Part shown: in pieces, positions 22,607-35,420 of the stretch
Layout: the number at the start of each line of letters is the position of its first letter
Position numbering within the stretch: the first letter of the stretch is position 1
Assembly: GCA_947561585.1 (NCBI GenBank)
Contig: CANNZV010000113.1
Span: 363,999-427,998, forward strand
From: Caprella mutica
Lineage: Eukaryota > Arthropoda > Malacostraca > Amphipoda > Caprellidae
Direction: 5' to 3'
DNA length: 64,000 bases
Made by a program: the position numbers and the translations under genes
The notes under the pieces: model-generated
The model's database searches: none
Told to the model about the DNA's origin: nothing
What the model saw: only the letters and a program-made list of their open reading frames with translations

Positions 22607-24117
22607 TTAGTAAGGAGCGCCATATCCAGTACTGGGCTTTCCACCAGATCCTCCACTTCCACCGGTGGGAGGCGCGGCATAAGAGTCTCCACCAGCTGGT
22701 CTTTTACCACCCCCTACATTCGCTGTTCCTTCGTAGGTAACGTCAGCGACGTAACCTCCCTCAGCGGTGACGAAATATTTCACGATTTGGGTCCTACCGT
22801 CTGGAAGTAGAACTCTGTATTCACCCTGTAGCAAAATTAGAAATATTTAACATAAGATAACCTCATTAATTAACTTTTTTCTTATTTGTGTTTTGACTTC
22901 TCACCTGAGTTGTGTCTCCGTCCCTCTCTTCTCCGTGTCCGAAATTATTTCCAGAAGCGCCATCTACATTCTCATACGCGTAAGAATATTGGGCCTGAAA
23001 TGGCGGGAAACATTAAACAAGGAATGGAAATAAAGTTTCCAGTGGATATTTAAACACGAAAGAGAATTAAATGATTGCATGTGTGACGTCAAAAGATGAC
23101 AGTAAAGAATAGACGTAGTTCTTTAGGTGTGAAATTCGATTATGGAATTCGACATCAGGGAATACAGTCAATATTCCAGGTAACAATTGATGTCTTGGGG
23201 AAACATTACTACCTGGGTTTTAATTAATAGATTAGTAGTAATAATAAAGTAAATAAATAAAATTAACTAACTTACTAGATATCAGATGACTAATTTTACT
23301 CACAGGTGAAGTTGGGCCCTGATCTCCACCACTACCTCCATATCCACCACCCACTCCTCCCCCCGTTTGTATGGGGGGTGCACCGTACTGGTCGGGGAGT
23401 GCTGTAGATGAACTGACAACTAGCAGAGTCACGAGTGAGATCTGCAAGCAACAAAACAAAAAGAATTTAGAGGAAGAATTACTAAAAGTTCTAAAGTGAA
23501 CTTTAACAATAGAAAGACCAGTAAAAATGTACAGCATTAGAGACCAGACGGGCCTCATTGGCCCAATCATTATTGTATAGTTGAAAGCTCCTTTAAATGT
23601 TCAAGTTTCTGACCAGATATGGAATGGATTGGTAAAAATGGTCAAATATTATTTCTTTCTATATACTGATTGCATCAATTCACACTATGATCATTATTCG
23701 CTACTAATGCTCTCTTGACTGTCGTTGTACAGATCTTCTGTAGTTTTTATGTTCTTGGACTGTCATTTGCTGATATTCTTGCAAGTTGTTTTGCTAGTTT
23801 GACGCAAAAGCGCTTTCGTTCAGGGTTAAAGAAATTTTAATTTTTCCTGACTACAAAATTAGAACTACACTTATAAAATCTACCGGAATTATCTGTTTAA
23901 AATTTAATACTTCAATACTATGATCTGTGGTTAATAGAAAGGAATTTATTGCACACATATTTTTTTGAAAAATTAGTCTACTTTCCCCACTCAATTATTA
24001 TATTGTTCACGGTTTGATAGCAGTTTCTTCTTGCACAAACAAACACCATTAGTTATTGCTAATAAAGTTGACAAGTGCATTGTAATATTGCACACTCACT
24101 GTAGTGATGAACTGCAT
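22607..24117 (-). CDS. Pro-resilin-like RR cuticle protein, copy 2
   Basis: Exons 24100-24117, 23304-23441, 22905-22994 and 22607-22825; 154 aa. Exon 2 is 12 bp shorter than in copies 1, 3, 4 and 5, which drops four residues of the Gly-rich spacer (YGGSGGDQG instead of YGGSGGFGGGDQG). The signal peptide has VVS rather than VIS. The RR region reads ERDGDTTQ, the form seen in copies 2-6. The last exon is identical in protein to all others, with silent changes only. Poly(A) signal at 22458-22463. All splice sites are canonical, so the gene looks functional. Confidence 0.92.
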
Positions 24118-24191
24118 TGTAGCTGCTGATGTGAACTGACTCTGTCTATGCAGGTTGAGATTGTAATGCGACTTGTGTTCCTTTCTGTTGT

Positions 24192-24199
24192 CTTTTATA
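24192..24199 (-). promoter_or_regulatory. TATA box of cuticle copy 2
   Basis: TATAAAAG with the same upstream CACCTG and GTGACGTGG motifs as copy 1. Sequence beyond these is of type beta. Confidence 0.75.
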
Positions 24200-24244
24200 C
24201 TCACCTCAGCACTTAAATTAGGCAGGTGAGGAGACCACGTCACG

Positions 24245-25332
24245 CCATGTAAGCTAAGACCTCTTCGTATTGTTATGTTCCAGCCATTTTCGTCTAAAGC
24301 AAGACTTGGAAACATTTCAATGTTTAGGTATTTTTTACAAATCGTTGTTCCCATATATTTTCAATAGATATACGAAGCTTTACATTCTACTCCTGAAATT
24401 AGAGTTAAAGAGTGTGTCCAACTGAAGAGGTGACACGGTACATTCAGGACAAACCTACCGGAATTGATTGATCATTTGTAATGCCTAACACCATTTTATA
24501 AGTGCTCAGTTGTTATTTATTAAATATAAAATCAGAACTTAAATAATAAAGTAATATTTTAAATAATTTGATGTGTCCATAGATAGAATTTTCCATTTAT
24601 CATCATGGAAGTGGCGATATATAGCATCATTATTAATTTTTAAATCAAGGGTTTGAAAACCATTCACTTGTAAGACAATATCTTTATTCCCAATGCCTTC
24701 AATTTTTCATACTTTGTGAGCTCTTACCCATGAATAGAACTACCAGAACTGACACATTACGGTACTTGGAGTGAAAACTAGAGAACTCGGTGTATCTAAA
24801 TTCTCTAAGCTAAATATTGACTATAGTACATAAGGATGTACGGATAATATTTTCGTCAATGTACTATCAAAGAAATGAGTTAAATGTTAATATCTCAAAT
24901 CACAGTTTTCTAATTTCCTAATATTTTCAAATTTGTCATCGTGTACCCCGTTCCAATTATACAATGTGTACTTAGTAAAATTTATTTTTGAAAATGTGAA
25001 ATTAGTATACTGTCAAAAAATCTTTACAGATACCCTTTTTTTGTCACTGTACATAGAAAAACTACAATTTGATTGACCAAATCATTTCTACGTACATTTA
25101 AGTTTTCTACTACGGCACTGCATTAGCCCGAAACATTTATGCCCCCACAATTTGTTGCTAAACCCTGCTTTTTGAATGTCCACCAATCCTGTCATGTGGT
25201 CTCATGTTTATAGTTTGTTGAGTTTTGTTTTGTTTTGGTCCATTAGAGTTTCATTTCAAAACGTCATGGATTTGTTTTTTCATTCATCGAACATACATAA
25301 TTCATCTATATTTAGTCACAAACAACCAGCTA
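24245..25332. other. Promoter-side flank, type beta, copy 2
   Basis: Begins GTAAGCTAAGACCTCTTCGT, shared with gene 5 and absent from genes 1 and 4. The part nearest the array (from GCCTTCAATTTTTCATAC onward) is similar in all types. Confidence 0.75.
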
Positions 25333-26698
25333 TATATCACTCTCCTAGCAACTGCTATATCACTCTCTTAGCAACTGCTCTATCACTCTCCTAGCAACTG
25401 CTCTATCACTCTCCTAGCAACTGCTCTATCACTCTCCTAACAACTGCTCTATCACTCTCCTAGTAACTGCTCTATCACTCTCCTAGCAACTGCTCTATCA
25501 CTCTCCTAGCAACTGCTCTATCACTCTCCAACCAACTACTCTATCACTCTCCTAGCAACTGCTCTATCACTCTCCTAGCAACTGCTCTATCACTCTCCTA
25601 GCAGCTGCTCTATCACTCCCCTAGCAACTGCTTTATCACTCTCCTAGTAACTACTCTATCACTCTCCTAGCAGCTGCTCTATCACTCTCCAAGCAACTGC
25701 TCTATCACTCTCCAACCAACTGCTCTATCACTCTCCTAGCAACTGCTCTATCACTCTCCTAGCAGCTGCTCTATCACTCCCCTAGCAACTGCTTTATCAC
25801 TCTCCTAGCAACTGCTCTATCACTCTCCTAGCATCTGCTCTATCACTCTCCTAGCAACTGCTCTATCACTCTCCTAGCAACTGCTCTATCACTCTCCTAG
25901 CAACTGCTCAATCACTCTCCAACCAACTGCTCTATCACTCTCCTAGCAACTGCTCTATCACTCTCCTAGCAGCTGCTCTATCACTCCCCTAGCAACTGCT
26001 TTATCACTCTCCTAGTAACTGCTCTATCACTCTCCTAGCAACTGCTCTATCACTCTCCTAGCAACTGCTCTATCACTCTCCTAGCAACTGCTCTATCACT
26101 CTCCTAGTAACTGCTCTATCACTCTCCTAGCAACTGCTCTATCACTCTCCTAGCAACTGCTCTATCACTCTCCTAGCAACTGCTCTATCACTCCACTAGC
26201 AACTGCTCTATCACTCTCCTAGCAACTGCTGTATCACTCTCCTAGCAACTGCTCTATCACTCTCCTAGCAACTGCTCTATCACTTTCCTAGCAATTGCTC
26301 TATCACTCTCCTAGCAACTGCTCTATCACTCTCCTAGCAACTGCTCTATCACTCTCCTAGCAACTGCTCTATCACTCTCCAAGCAACTGCTTTATCACTC
26401 TCCTAGCAACTGCTCTATCACTCTCCAAGCAACTGCTTTATCACTCTCCTAGTAACTGCTCTATCACTCTCCTAGCAACTGCTCTGTCACTCTACTAGCA
26501 ACTGCTGTATCACTCTCCTAGCAACTGCTCTATCACTCTCCTAGCAACTGCTCTATCACTCTCCTAGTAACTGCTCTATCACTCTCCTAGCAACTGCTCT
26601 ATCACTCTCCTAGCAACTGCTCTATCACTCTCCTAGCAACTGCTCTATCACTCTCCTAGCAACTGCTCTATCACTCTCCTAGCAACTTGTCTATCACA
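25333..26698 (+). repeat. 23-bp minisatellite array 2, left part
   Basis: About 59 units before the LINE insertion. Local sub-repeats are visible: a block with CCAACCAACTGC, CAGCTGC and CACTCCCCTAG variants recurs at about 25530-26000. The last unit is altered (CTAGCAACTTGTCTATCAC) where the LINE begins. Confidence 0.95.
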
Positions 26699-28459
26699 TT
26701 TTCGGAGGAACACAGGGTTGCATTGGCCTGTAAGGGCAACCCTAAGGAGTTCTTCGCTTATGTCAATAGCAGGAAGCCCACCAGAAGCTCCATCGGACCA
26801 ATCAGTACAACCCAAGGTATGTTGGCAACTTCGGATGCCGACATCGTCGCCGAACTCAACAGTTATTTCGTCAGTGTCTTCACCAGGGAGGATGCGCTTG
26901 GCACCCCTGACCCCGTAGTCTACTACGAGGGACGAATTCCACTGACTGAGATTGTTTGTACTGTTGAGGAGGTAGTGGACAAACTTGGCAAGCTGGACCC
27001 TAACAAGGCAGCTGGTCCTGATGGATTCTTACCGACAGTGATGAAGAACGTGAAGGATGGTTTGGCGGCACATCTGCAACAGATCTTCAATGTCTCTTTG
27101 GAGTCGGGCGAGGTCGCCGACGGCATGAGGATCGCGGATGTGACCCCAATCTTCAAGACAGGTGAGACCACTAACAGTAGTAACTACAGACCGATTAGTT
27201 TAACATCGGTTCCTGGAAAGCTGCTAGAATCCATCATCAAGGATAGGATTGTGGATCACCTGGAAGAACACCAGCTCATAGGAAAGAGTCAGCATGGCTT
27301 TCTTCGCGGGAAGTCATGCCTGACAAACTTACTAGAGTTCTTCTACTACGTTCTTCAGGAGCATGACAAATCCAAAGCTGTTGACATCGTCTACCTTGAT
27401 TTCAAGAAGGCATTTGACAAGGTACCTCACAAGAGGTTAATGGCGAAAATAGCAGCTATTGGTGTGGGTGGTCGAGTTCTACAATGGATCAGGTCATGGC
27501 TAAATAACAGACGACAAAGAGTGGTGGTCAATGGCGTGGCCTCTGTGTGGAGCTCCGTAACCAGCGGGGTTCCCCAGGGCTCAGTCCTTGGTCCTCTGCT
27601 CTTTATTATTTACATAAATGACCTTGACGTAGGACTCGTCAGTAGGGTATCCAAGTTTGCTGATGACACAAAGATTGGCATCAACGCTGCAAGTCCATAG
27701 GCCATCGGACAACTCCAACTTGATCTTTTCAAGATCGGAGAATGGTCGGAAAAGTGGCAGATGCCCTTCAATGTGGACAAGTGTAGAGTACTTCATGCTG
27801 GTCGTAGGAACGCTGAAGCTTTCTACACGCTACTTGGAGCCCAAATAGGACCCACTGATGTACAGAAGGATCTTGGAGTTATGATCACCAGGGATCTCAA
27901 GTTCTCTCGACAGTGCCTGGAAGCTGAGAAGAGAGCAAACAAGATCCTAGGGTACATCAAGAGGCAATTCAGATACAGAAACAGAGAGACAGTCCTCACC
28001 CTGTACAACTCTCTTGTAAGACCTCTTTTGGAGTTTGCGGTCCAGTTCTGGTCACCGACGTTGCGAGCAGATGTCCAGCGGTTGGAACGGGTGCAAGCGA
28101 GGGCGACTAAACTTGTACCTGAAATCCGATCCAAGGGATACGCACGTCGGTTAGAAGACCTGGGCCTCTTCACGCTTGAGCAGCGACGTTTGAGGGGTCA
28201 ACTCATTGAAACTTTTAAGATCCTTCGAGGGATAAGTCGAGTTGATCCCGAAGACTACTTTTCGCTGTGTGTGAACCCCACCCGCAACCACGGGTGGAAG
28301 GTGGTTCCGCCTCGGTTCACCACTGCTCAGCTGGAGAACTTCATGCTGGTAAAGATCTGTAATGTCTGGAACAGACTGCCAGAAAATGTTGTCAGCAGCC
28401 TGACTGTTGACACATTCAAAAGGCGACTTGACAGGATACTCAGTGAGATGGCTTACTGA
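26699..28459 (+). pseudogene. LINE reverse transcriptase ORF, one nonsense codon
   Basis: A single frame runs to the stop at 28457-28459 and is interrupted by one TAG at 27698-27700, just after [14 protein letters not shown]. It opens in the linker ([14 protein letters not shown]). RT blocks follow in order: [77 protein letters not shown] and the catalytic KFADDTK. The C-terminal part has RPLLEFAVQFWSP and ends FKRRLDRILSEMAY, as in CR1/Jockey-group proteins. There is no frameshift, so the copy is young, but truncation and the stop make it inactive. Confidence 0.93.
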
Positions 28460-28940
28460 GCTGTCAAGCGCCTCCATGACTTGACCTCGGAGTTGAGATG
28501 AGAGTCTTAGCTATCTTTTCTGATAGCACTCTTACTTCAACTCCAACCAACCAACTAAGAGAAAACCTGGCGCCTTTCCGTGGCTAGAGAGATCAGGTCA
28601 CACCCTGCGTTCTGTCACCGTCTCAGGGACTGCCTTTGGGCGGCCCCTGTGAAGGTGGCAGTGATTGGCGGGTTTGACTGACCAAGTCCAGGATAAAACT
28701 TGGAGCTAATGATTGTACCCAAACTTTGCTCCTACGCCTGATGGAGGTTCTTTCTTTGTCAGGTTTAGGAGTACGGTTTGGAGTGCTTAGGTTCCAAGTG
28801 GGAAGTGATGGAGAGAGATTCACCTTGCTCCGTTGTTAACCCAACGTCGAGCGCACAGCTGGCTGTGCACAGGGGCCATCCTTGGATGGGCATATTGTGC
28901 CTTTTGATGGTCCCTTTATCCTTGTGACTCCTTGTGACTT
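26699..28940 (+). mobile_element. 5'-truncated CR1/Jockey-like LINE inside the minisatellite
   Basis: Non-repetitive insertion splitting array 2. It retains the linker, the reverse transcriptase, the C-terminal domain and about 480 bp of 3' sequence, but no endonuclease. It ends with two copies of CCTTGTGACT immediately before the array resumes. Short tandem 3' tails rather than poly(A) are known for CR1/L2-type elements. A target duplication cannot be recognised because the target is itself repetitive. Confidence 0.9.
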
Positions 28941-29665
28941 CTAGCAACTGCTCTATCACTCTCCAAGCAACTGCTTTATCACTCTCCTTGTAACTGCTCT
29001 ATCACTCTCCTAGCAACTGCTCTATCACTCTCCTAGCAACTGCTATATCACTCTCCTAGCAACTGCTCTATCACTCTCCTAGCATCTGCTCTATCACTCT
29101 CCTAGCAACTGCTCTATCACACTCCTAGCAACTGCTGTATCACTCTCCTAGCAACTGCTCTATCACTCTCCTAGCAACTGCTCTATCACTCTCCAAGCAA
29201 CTGCTTTATCACTCTCCTAGTAACTGCTCTATCACTCTCCTAGCAGCTGCTCTATCACTCTCCTAGCAACTGCTCTATCACTCTCCTAGCAACTGCTCTA
29301 TCACTCTCCAAGCAACTGCTTTATCACTCTCCTAGTAACTGCTCTATCACTCTCCTAGCAACTGCTCTGTCACTCTACTAGCAACTGCTATATCACTCTC
29401 CTAGCAACTGCTCTATCACTCTTCTAGCAACTGCTCTATCACTCTCCTAGCAACTGCTCTATCACTCTCCTAGCAACTGCTCTATCACTCTCCAAGCAAC
29501 TGCTTTATCACTCTCCTAGTAACTGCTCTATCACTCTCCTAGCAACTGCTCTGTCACTCTACTAGCAACTGCTGTATCACTCTCCTAGCAACTGCTCTAT
29601 CACTCTCCTTGCAACTGCTCTATCACTCTCCTAACAACTGCTCTATCACTCTCCTAGCAACTGCT
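28941..29665 (+). repeat. 23-bp minisatellite array 2, right part
   Basis: About 32 units after the LINE. The final units (CCTTGCAACTGC, then CTAACAACTGC, then AACTGCTGTACATTC) match the end of array 3, not arrays 1 and 4. Confidence 0.95.
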
Positions 29666-30712
29666 GTACATTCTCTCCTACTTCATGGAGCTGGTTTAGA
29701 TTTCTGTCTCATTTCATGTGATTTATCTAAATGCAATACTATTATTACCTTTGAATCTTCATATTTCATTTCAAACCAACTAAAGTTAAAAGCAATCAAT
29801 TTTTTGTGATATGGATAAAAAAAAAACACTTCAGAGATGAAAATGAAGGAATCCTGCAATAAGGTGATTAAATTTCACATATCTGTGCAAAAATTATCAC
29901 AGGATATCGATACAAAATTTTCTGAATTATTTTTCAATTTAAATCTGGAACATATATTTATAATGAATTAAGAAGTCCATACGATAATTACCATATAATT
30001 AGCTAGGATACATAGTGTGTAACAACGTATTGTTTCAGATTCTAAACCTTATTAACTTCTTTAATATTTATTCTATTTACATTCGATTTGTTTTAAGAGA
30101 ATTTCAAGACGTGGGATTTATATGTTTTATGTTTTTATTCAACCTTCTATACAATATACTTCAGTTTGATGGACTTTGTTTTGCACGACTGAATTTATGC
30201 CAATCTGGAATGAAGCCACAGAGTTATGCCACATTTCTAGGTTATTAAGTCAAATGTTGAAGGATTTCTTTCCTCAACTCATTCATATCTTTGGGATAAT
30301 GAGATAAACTTTGCACTCTACAAGAGGATTTCTCTTAGGAAACAAGGTGTAAGAAGGTCTTGGTGACCACCTCTTAATTTTTTATGTCGCGATCGGTTCT
30401 TGGAAAATTCGGTATCGGAATTATCTTTCTGAGGTATAAATTAAAACTTATCAGTTAGATGAATCGGGAGGCGAGCCACCCCTCAAACTCCCCAAACAGA
30501 TCATTAAACATTCTTTAAGTGTGCAGTACAACCAAATAGCGGATGTAAAAAACTGCATAACGGCCATGTATGCATAACGGCCATTGAGGGTTTCAAAAAA
30601 ATCTTTATTTTTATATAAATATATGAAAATTACTTTAAAAAACTCAACAAAGATGACAAGAAATAAATGAATATTATTTCAAACTCTCAGGACAAATGGT
30701 TGCCGTAATGTA

Positions 30713-32000
30713 CAGGGTGGGGCGTAAGTTTGGAAGCAATTTTTCAAACATTAATATAATTCTTAAAAATAAGTTCCTAAGTAGGTGATAGGGTTTGAAC
30801 TATAGTAGAGACACTACATTATGACGTTGCAGTGTTATTTTCTACAAAAATTTAGTCAATTCAAAAATGTCAGACAAAAGAGAAGCCATTATTGCTCTAC
30901 ACCGTGCCGGGAAGTCAGATTCCGTCATTTCAAAGACTTTCTCAATAGCGAGATCGACTGTTTGGAAGTGTGTGAAGCGTTTTAATGAGAGAGAAGACTT
31001 GACTGATCGTCCAAGAAGTGGTAGACCACGCTGATAAAACAACTGATAAAATATGCCCGAGAGAAGATCAGGAAGAACCCGAAAAGGTCAATACGATTGT
31101 TAGCCAAAACAGCTAATGTGAGTCCCAGAACAATGAGAAGAGTTGTCAAAGAAGACCTAAAGATGTCCTCTTTCACCCTCCAAAAGAGACAGACTCTGTC
31201 AGAAGCTGTAAAGAAAAAGAGATTGGAGAGAAGCAAAGCACTTCTGAGAGAATTGAAGTCTGGCACGGCTGGTGAAATTGTTTGGTCTGACGAAAAAATT
31301 TTCACAGTGGAAATGGCTCACAACCGGAGGAATGACAGAATAATTGGTAGAAGTGCAAAAGACATCCCATACAACCAAAAAACTGTCCACAGAACCATGA
31401 AACCTGCTTCAGTAATGGTCTTGGCCGCCGTTTCAGAAACTTGGGGATCTCCTTTAATTTTTGTGGAACAAGGCGCCAAAATCAATGCTAAATGTTATAT
31501 TGAGAATATTTTCACGCCAATTTTGGAGTCAGCTAAGGATCACTTCGGTAATGACACTATGGACATTTCAGCAAGACGGCGCGACTTCACATACTGCAAA
31601 TGTCACTCAAAACTGGTGCCATTACCATCTTCCACGGTTTTGGTCCAAAGAAATGTGGCCTCCCTGCTCCCCAGATGTTAATCCTATGGACTTTCCGGTA
31701 TGGTCCATTCTTGAATCAAAGGCCTGTGGTAAATTCCATCGCAGTGTGGATGATTTAAAGCGTTCGCTCCAGAGATCTTGGAAGGAAATTTCACAAGAAC
31801 AGTTGCGTGCCGCAGTAGGAGGAGTTCGGAGGAGATTTGAGGCTGTTATTAAAAACAATGGGGGACATTTTGAATAAATTTATGATTTTTGAATTCTTAA
31901 AACCCTTATGTAATAATACATAACTGTAAATTATTAAATATATCTTTCGTTGGATTATAATATGCACTTTCATTTGCTTCCAAACTTACGCCCCACCCTG
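30713..32000 (+). mobile_element. Mariner (DD37D, maT-like) element with TA target duplication
   Basis: 1288 bp with perfect terminal inverted repeats of about 27 bp (CAGGGTGGGGCGTAAGTTTG at each end). TA is duplicated at 30711-30712 and 32001-32002. Spacers 1, 4 and 5 have the undisturbed site GTAATGTAGTTTG. It carries one transposase gene with two frameshifts. Confidence 0.95.
30867..31877 (+). pseudogene. Mariner transposase, two frameshifts
   Basis: Starts MSDKREAIIALHRAGKSDSV with helix-turn-helix text (STVWKCVKRFNEREDL) and the GRPR linker. It then hits a stop at 31032 unless one base is skipped. Frame 2 continues as KYAREKIRKNPKRSIRLLAK and includes the first catalytic Asp (VWSDEKIFTVE). 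A second shift at about 31551-31565 leads to TFQQDGATSHTA (second Asp) and SPDVNPMDFPVWSILE (third Asp). 37 residues separate the second and third Asp, hence DD37D, the spacing described for the maT group. It ends NNGGHFE at 31877. Apart from the two shifts it is intact, so it was recently mobile. Confidence 0.92.
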
Positions 32001-32047
32001 TAGTTTGTGCGTTGGCTAAGTATTTTCCATTCAGAGACCGAAATTTC

Positions 32048-32135
32048 CGTTTGTAAACTTTTTTTTATTTAGCCACTGTCTGACAGATCTTAACCAATGA
32101 GGTGGAGTTCCATCTTGCATATGGGCAAATATTTT
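32048..32135 (-). pseudogene. Fossil DDE transposase fragment, spacer 2
   Basis: Diverged version of the fragment in spacers 1, 4 and 5: FAHMQDGTPPHWLRSVRQWL, then a length change in a T-run near 32060. It is the most decayed of the four alignable copies. Confidence 0.65.
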
Positions 32136-32204
32136 TGAAAGTGTTAGAATCGAAGAAGCAGACCAAAAGTTAGACTGGAGTGAATAAACTATAAAGATAA
32201 TAAC

Positions 32205-32929
32205 AAAGGTATTATATCTACTACTAAAAGATACACAACTCTCGACAATTTCAATTTTCTCTGCCACCTGGTTTCGAAAGCGGGCTATAGAATTGAAATA
32301 TAGTAAGGACTCTATTAGTATGTTGTTTACGTGATGTCATAACAGCAACACTCTAAAATCATATTTAAAACAATTGAAGAACGTAACATTATGATAATTG
32401 TTTATTTATTTCCATTATAAGAAACAGTGATGAATCCATTCACTTTATTCACACTGCTTTACATCAATCTTTGTTTATGTGTGTTGCCTTGTTAACGTCA
32501 CGGTTGCAAATCACTCGATTTGTGACAACAGTTTACAAAGCTTTTCTCTGTACTACCTACCCTACTAGAAATACCAATATTGATAGGTTGCGACAATTGA
32601 GTGATTTGAAACGTGACTTAAGCAGCAAGGGAACAAATCTAAAGAGAAATTTAGGGGTTTAGCATGTTAAATAATTCATTTAATATATATTTATTTAATA
32701 TATTAAACAAACTAATAACTATTTTTTTTACAAATGCCTTTCAATTGTTTTAAATATAATTTTAGAGTGTTGCTGTTATGAAGTCACGCACACAACATAC
32801 CTCGATTGTCCTTACTATATTTCAATTCTATTTCCCGCTTTAGAATTTGAAATCAAATGGCGCCACAACGCAATTTCAAAATTGAAATTGGTGAGAGTAG
32901 TGTATCTTATTGTAGAATAACATCTTTGG
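32205..32929. mobile_element. 725-bp element with about 170-200-bp imperfect TIRs
   Basis: The arms pair over AGATACAC(A/T)ACTCTC, CAATTTCAATTTT, AAAGCGGG, TAGAATTGAAATATAGTAAG, CATAACAGCAACACTCTAAA and AAAACAATTGAA. A TAAC is present at both edges (32201-32204, 32930-32933) and may be a target duplication. Spacers 1, 4 and 5 read straight through (AAAGATAATATCACCATAAT). The centre (32380-32745) has no clear gene. A second, rearranged copy in opposite orientation lies at 35565-36985. Confidence 0.8.
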
Positions 32930-33551
32930 TAACATCACCATAATCAATGAAAACGGGACCGAAAATTCTCCCATACCATATGGTCGCCAGCACGATTGTT
33001 CGAACTGAATGGAGTGTTTTCTCTGCTGTCCAGTGTGGGTTATTAGGGAGATTGTTTACTTCATAGAGAAATGTGCTCCATCAGAAAATATCAGATGTTC
33101 AAGGAAGTCCTGTGATTGCAAAATCTTGTCTAACAAACAATTCTCCGACAATTAAGATAGATACTTAATAATGATAAAATTATTAAGTTTTTAGACCTGC
33201 TTTTTTAATGGAAAACACAATTGGCGAGATTTTTGATCAATTAAAAATCATCGTGTACAATTTAGAGTGTTTCGCTTCAAGCGAAAAGATAAAAATTTAT
33301 ATGAAATGTAAAGTTGCATCAATTTAATTATTGGTGATATTTTTTCTATAAAATCAATAGTTGTGAAATATTATAAATGAGAAGACAAGTATTTTGTAAT
33401 CGTTTTATTTACACTACAAATATAGTCAACAAACAATCAACAACAAAATAACAATAAGACATTATCTCACACAGTTCATGAATTCTAATCACAGTTTGGC
33501 TTAATTAAAGTTCTTCTGAATAATATAAACACTATCATCCTAACACAAGAC

Positions 33552-35346
33552 TTAGTAAGGAGCGCCATAGCCAGTACTGGGCTTTCCACCAGATCCTCCA
33601 CTTCCACCGGTGGGAGGCGCGGCATAAGAGTCTCCACCAGCTGGTCTTTTACCACCCCCTACATTCGCTGTTCCTTCGTAGGTGACGTCAGCGACGTAAC
33701 CTCCCTCAGCGGTGACGAAATATTTCACGATTTGGGTCCTACCGTCCGGAAGTAGAACTCTGTATTCACCCTGTAGCAAAATTAGAAATATTTAACATAA
33801 GATAACCTCATTAATTAACTTTTTTCTTATTTGTGTTTTGACTTCTCACCTGAGTTGTGTCTCCGTCCCTCTCTTCTCCATGTCCGAAATTATTTCCAGA
33901 AGCGCCATCTACATTCTCATACGCGTAAGAATATTGGGCCTGAAATGGCGGGAAACATTAAATAAGGAATGAAAATGAAGTTTCAAGTGGGTATTTAAAA
34001 CACGAAAGAGAATTGAATGATTGCATTTGTGACGCCAAAAGATGACAGTAAAGAATAGATGTAGTTCTTTAGGTGTGAAATTCGATGAAGGAATTCGATA
34101 TCAGGGAATACAGTTAATATTTCAGGTAACAATTGGTGTCTTAGGGAAACATTTCCCAGATATTGCTATACCTATAGTTTTTGAATGATTCATAAATTTG
34201 TAGTAATAATAAAGTAAATAAATAAAATTAACTTTCTTACAAGATATCAGATGACTAATTTTACTCACAGGTGAAGTTGGGCCCTGATCTCCACCACCAA
34301 ATCCACCACTACCTCCATATCCACCACCCACTCCTCCCCCCGTTTGTATGGGGGGTGCACCATACTGGTCGGGGAGTGCTGTAGATGAACTGATAACTAG
34401 CAGAGTCACGAGTGAGATCTGCAAGCAACAAAACAAAAAGAATTTAGAGGAAGAATTACTAAAAGTTCTAAAGTGAACTTTAACAATAGAAAGACCAGTA
34501 AAAATGTACAGCATTAGAGACCAGACGGGCCTCATTGGCCCACTCATTATTTTATCGTTGAAAGATCCTTTAGGTGTTCAATTTTCTGACCAAATATGGA
34601 ATGGTTGGTCGAAATAGTCCAATCTTATTTCAATCTCTACACTGATTGCATAGATTCACACTATGATCGCTACTAGTGCTCTCTTGACAGACGTTGCAGT
34701 GCATCTTAGATTTCTTGTCTTTCTTGGAAGGACAAAGTAACAGCTCTTCTCTAGTTTGTATGTTCTGCTGAATAATATGAACAAGACGAAATTGACATCA
34801 GAATGAGTGGGTTGTCATTAACATATATTCTTACAATGATTTGATCGTTTGACGCAAAAGCTGTTCAATTTCATCAGGGCTACATAGGCTCGCCTGGTAA
34901 CTAATGATATGAAACTAAATAAAAGTAAACCTGTTGCATTACTTATATTGATATTCATACGATATAAAACAGGTCATAGTTATTCGAGGTCACTAAGTTT
35001 CAGCAACTCAAGGAGATTAGTTTTTAAAATATACATCTATATTCCCACCAGAAGGGGCCTTCTGGTGGGTTAAAGAAAATTTATATTTTCTCTACTCTGA
35101 ATCTAAAAATACATGTGTAATATCTGCCAGTTTAATTTGTTTAAATTTTTTTTTTTATTTACTAGAAAATTTATTACCCACATACAAATTCTTTTGAAAA
35201 ATTAGTCTACTTTTCCCACTCAATTATTATATTGTTCACGGTTTGATAGCAGTTTCTTCTTGCACAAACAAACACCATTAGTTATTGCTAATAAAGTTGA
35301 TAAGTGCATTGTAATATTGCACACTCACTGTAGTGATGAACTGCAT
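33552..35346 (-). CDS. Pro-resilin-like RR cuticle protein, copy 3
   Basis: Exons 35329-35346, 34269-34418, 33850-33939 and 33552-33770; 158 aa. The protein matches copy 4 in every segment I compared (VIS signal variant, full FGGG spacer, ERDGDTTQ). Silent changes include His76 CAT and the Tyr of DQYGA as TAT. Intron 1 is more diverged than in the other copies and has a T-run near 35150. Poly(A) signal at 33404-33409. This gene sits between two inverted copies of the same TIR element (32205-32929 and 35565-36985). Confidence 0.92.
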
Positions 35347-35420
35347 TGTAGCTGCTGATGTGAACTGACTCTGTCTATGCAGGTTGAGATTGTAATGCGA
35401 CTTGTGTTCCTTTCTGTTGT

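Larger units (their letters stand above)
30540..32010. mobile_element. ACGGCCA MITE in spacer 2, split by the mariner
   Basis: Same element as at 21721, with a short internal duplication (GCATAACGGCCAT twice near 30555-30580). Its right arm is interrupted at the TA of GTAATGTAGTTTG by the mariner. Confidence 0.65.
29666..33400. other. Far-side flank of spacer 2 (MITE-free type)
   Basis: Follows the spacer 4 version (GATATGGATAAAAAAA, CACTTCAGAGATGAAAATG) and lacks the 966-bp MITE. It is interrupted by a mariner (30713-32000) and a long-TIR element (32205-32929). Its fossil transposon therefore stretches from about 30395 to 32977. Confidence 0.7.

Noticed and set aside
24049..24354. 101-codon minus frame containing exon 1 of copy 2
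   Set aside because: It runs through the 5' flank, TATA box and intron donor. Only the six codons of exon 1 are coding.
28623..28959. Minus-strand frames downstream of the LINE ORF
   Set aside because: They lie in the 3' non-coding part of the LINE on the opposite strand and have no family match.
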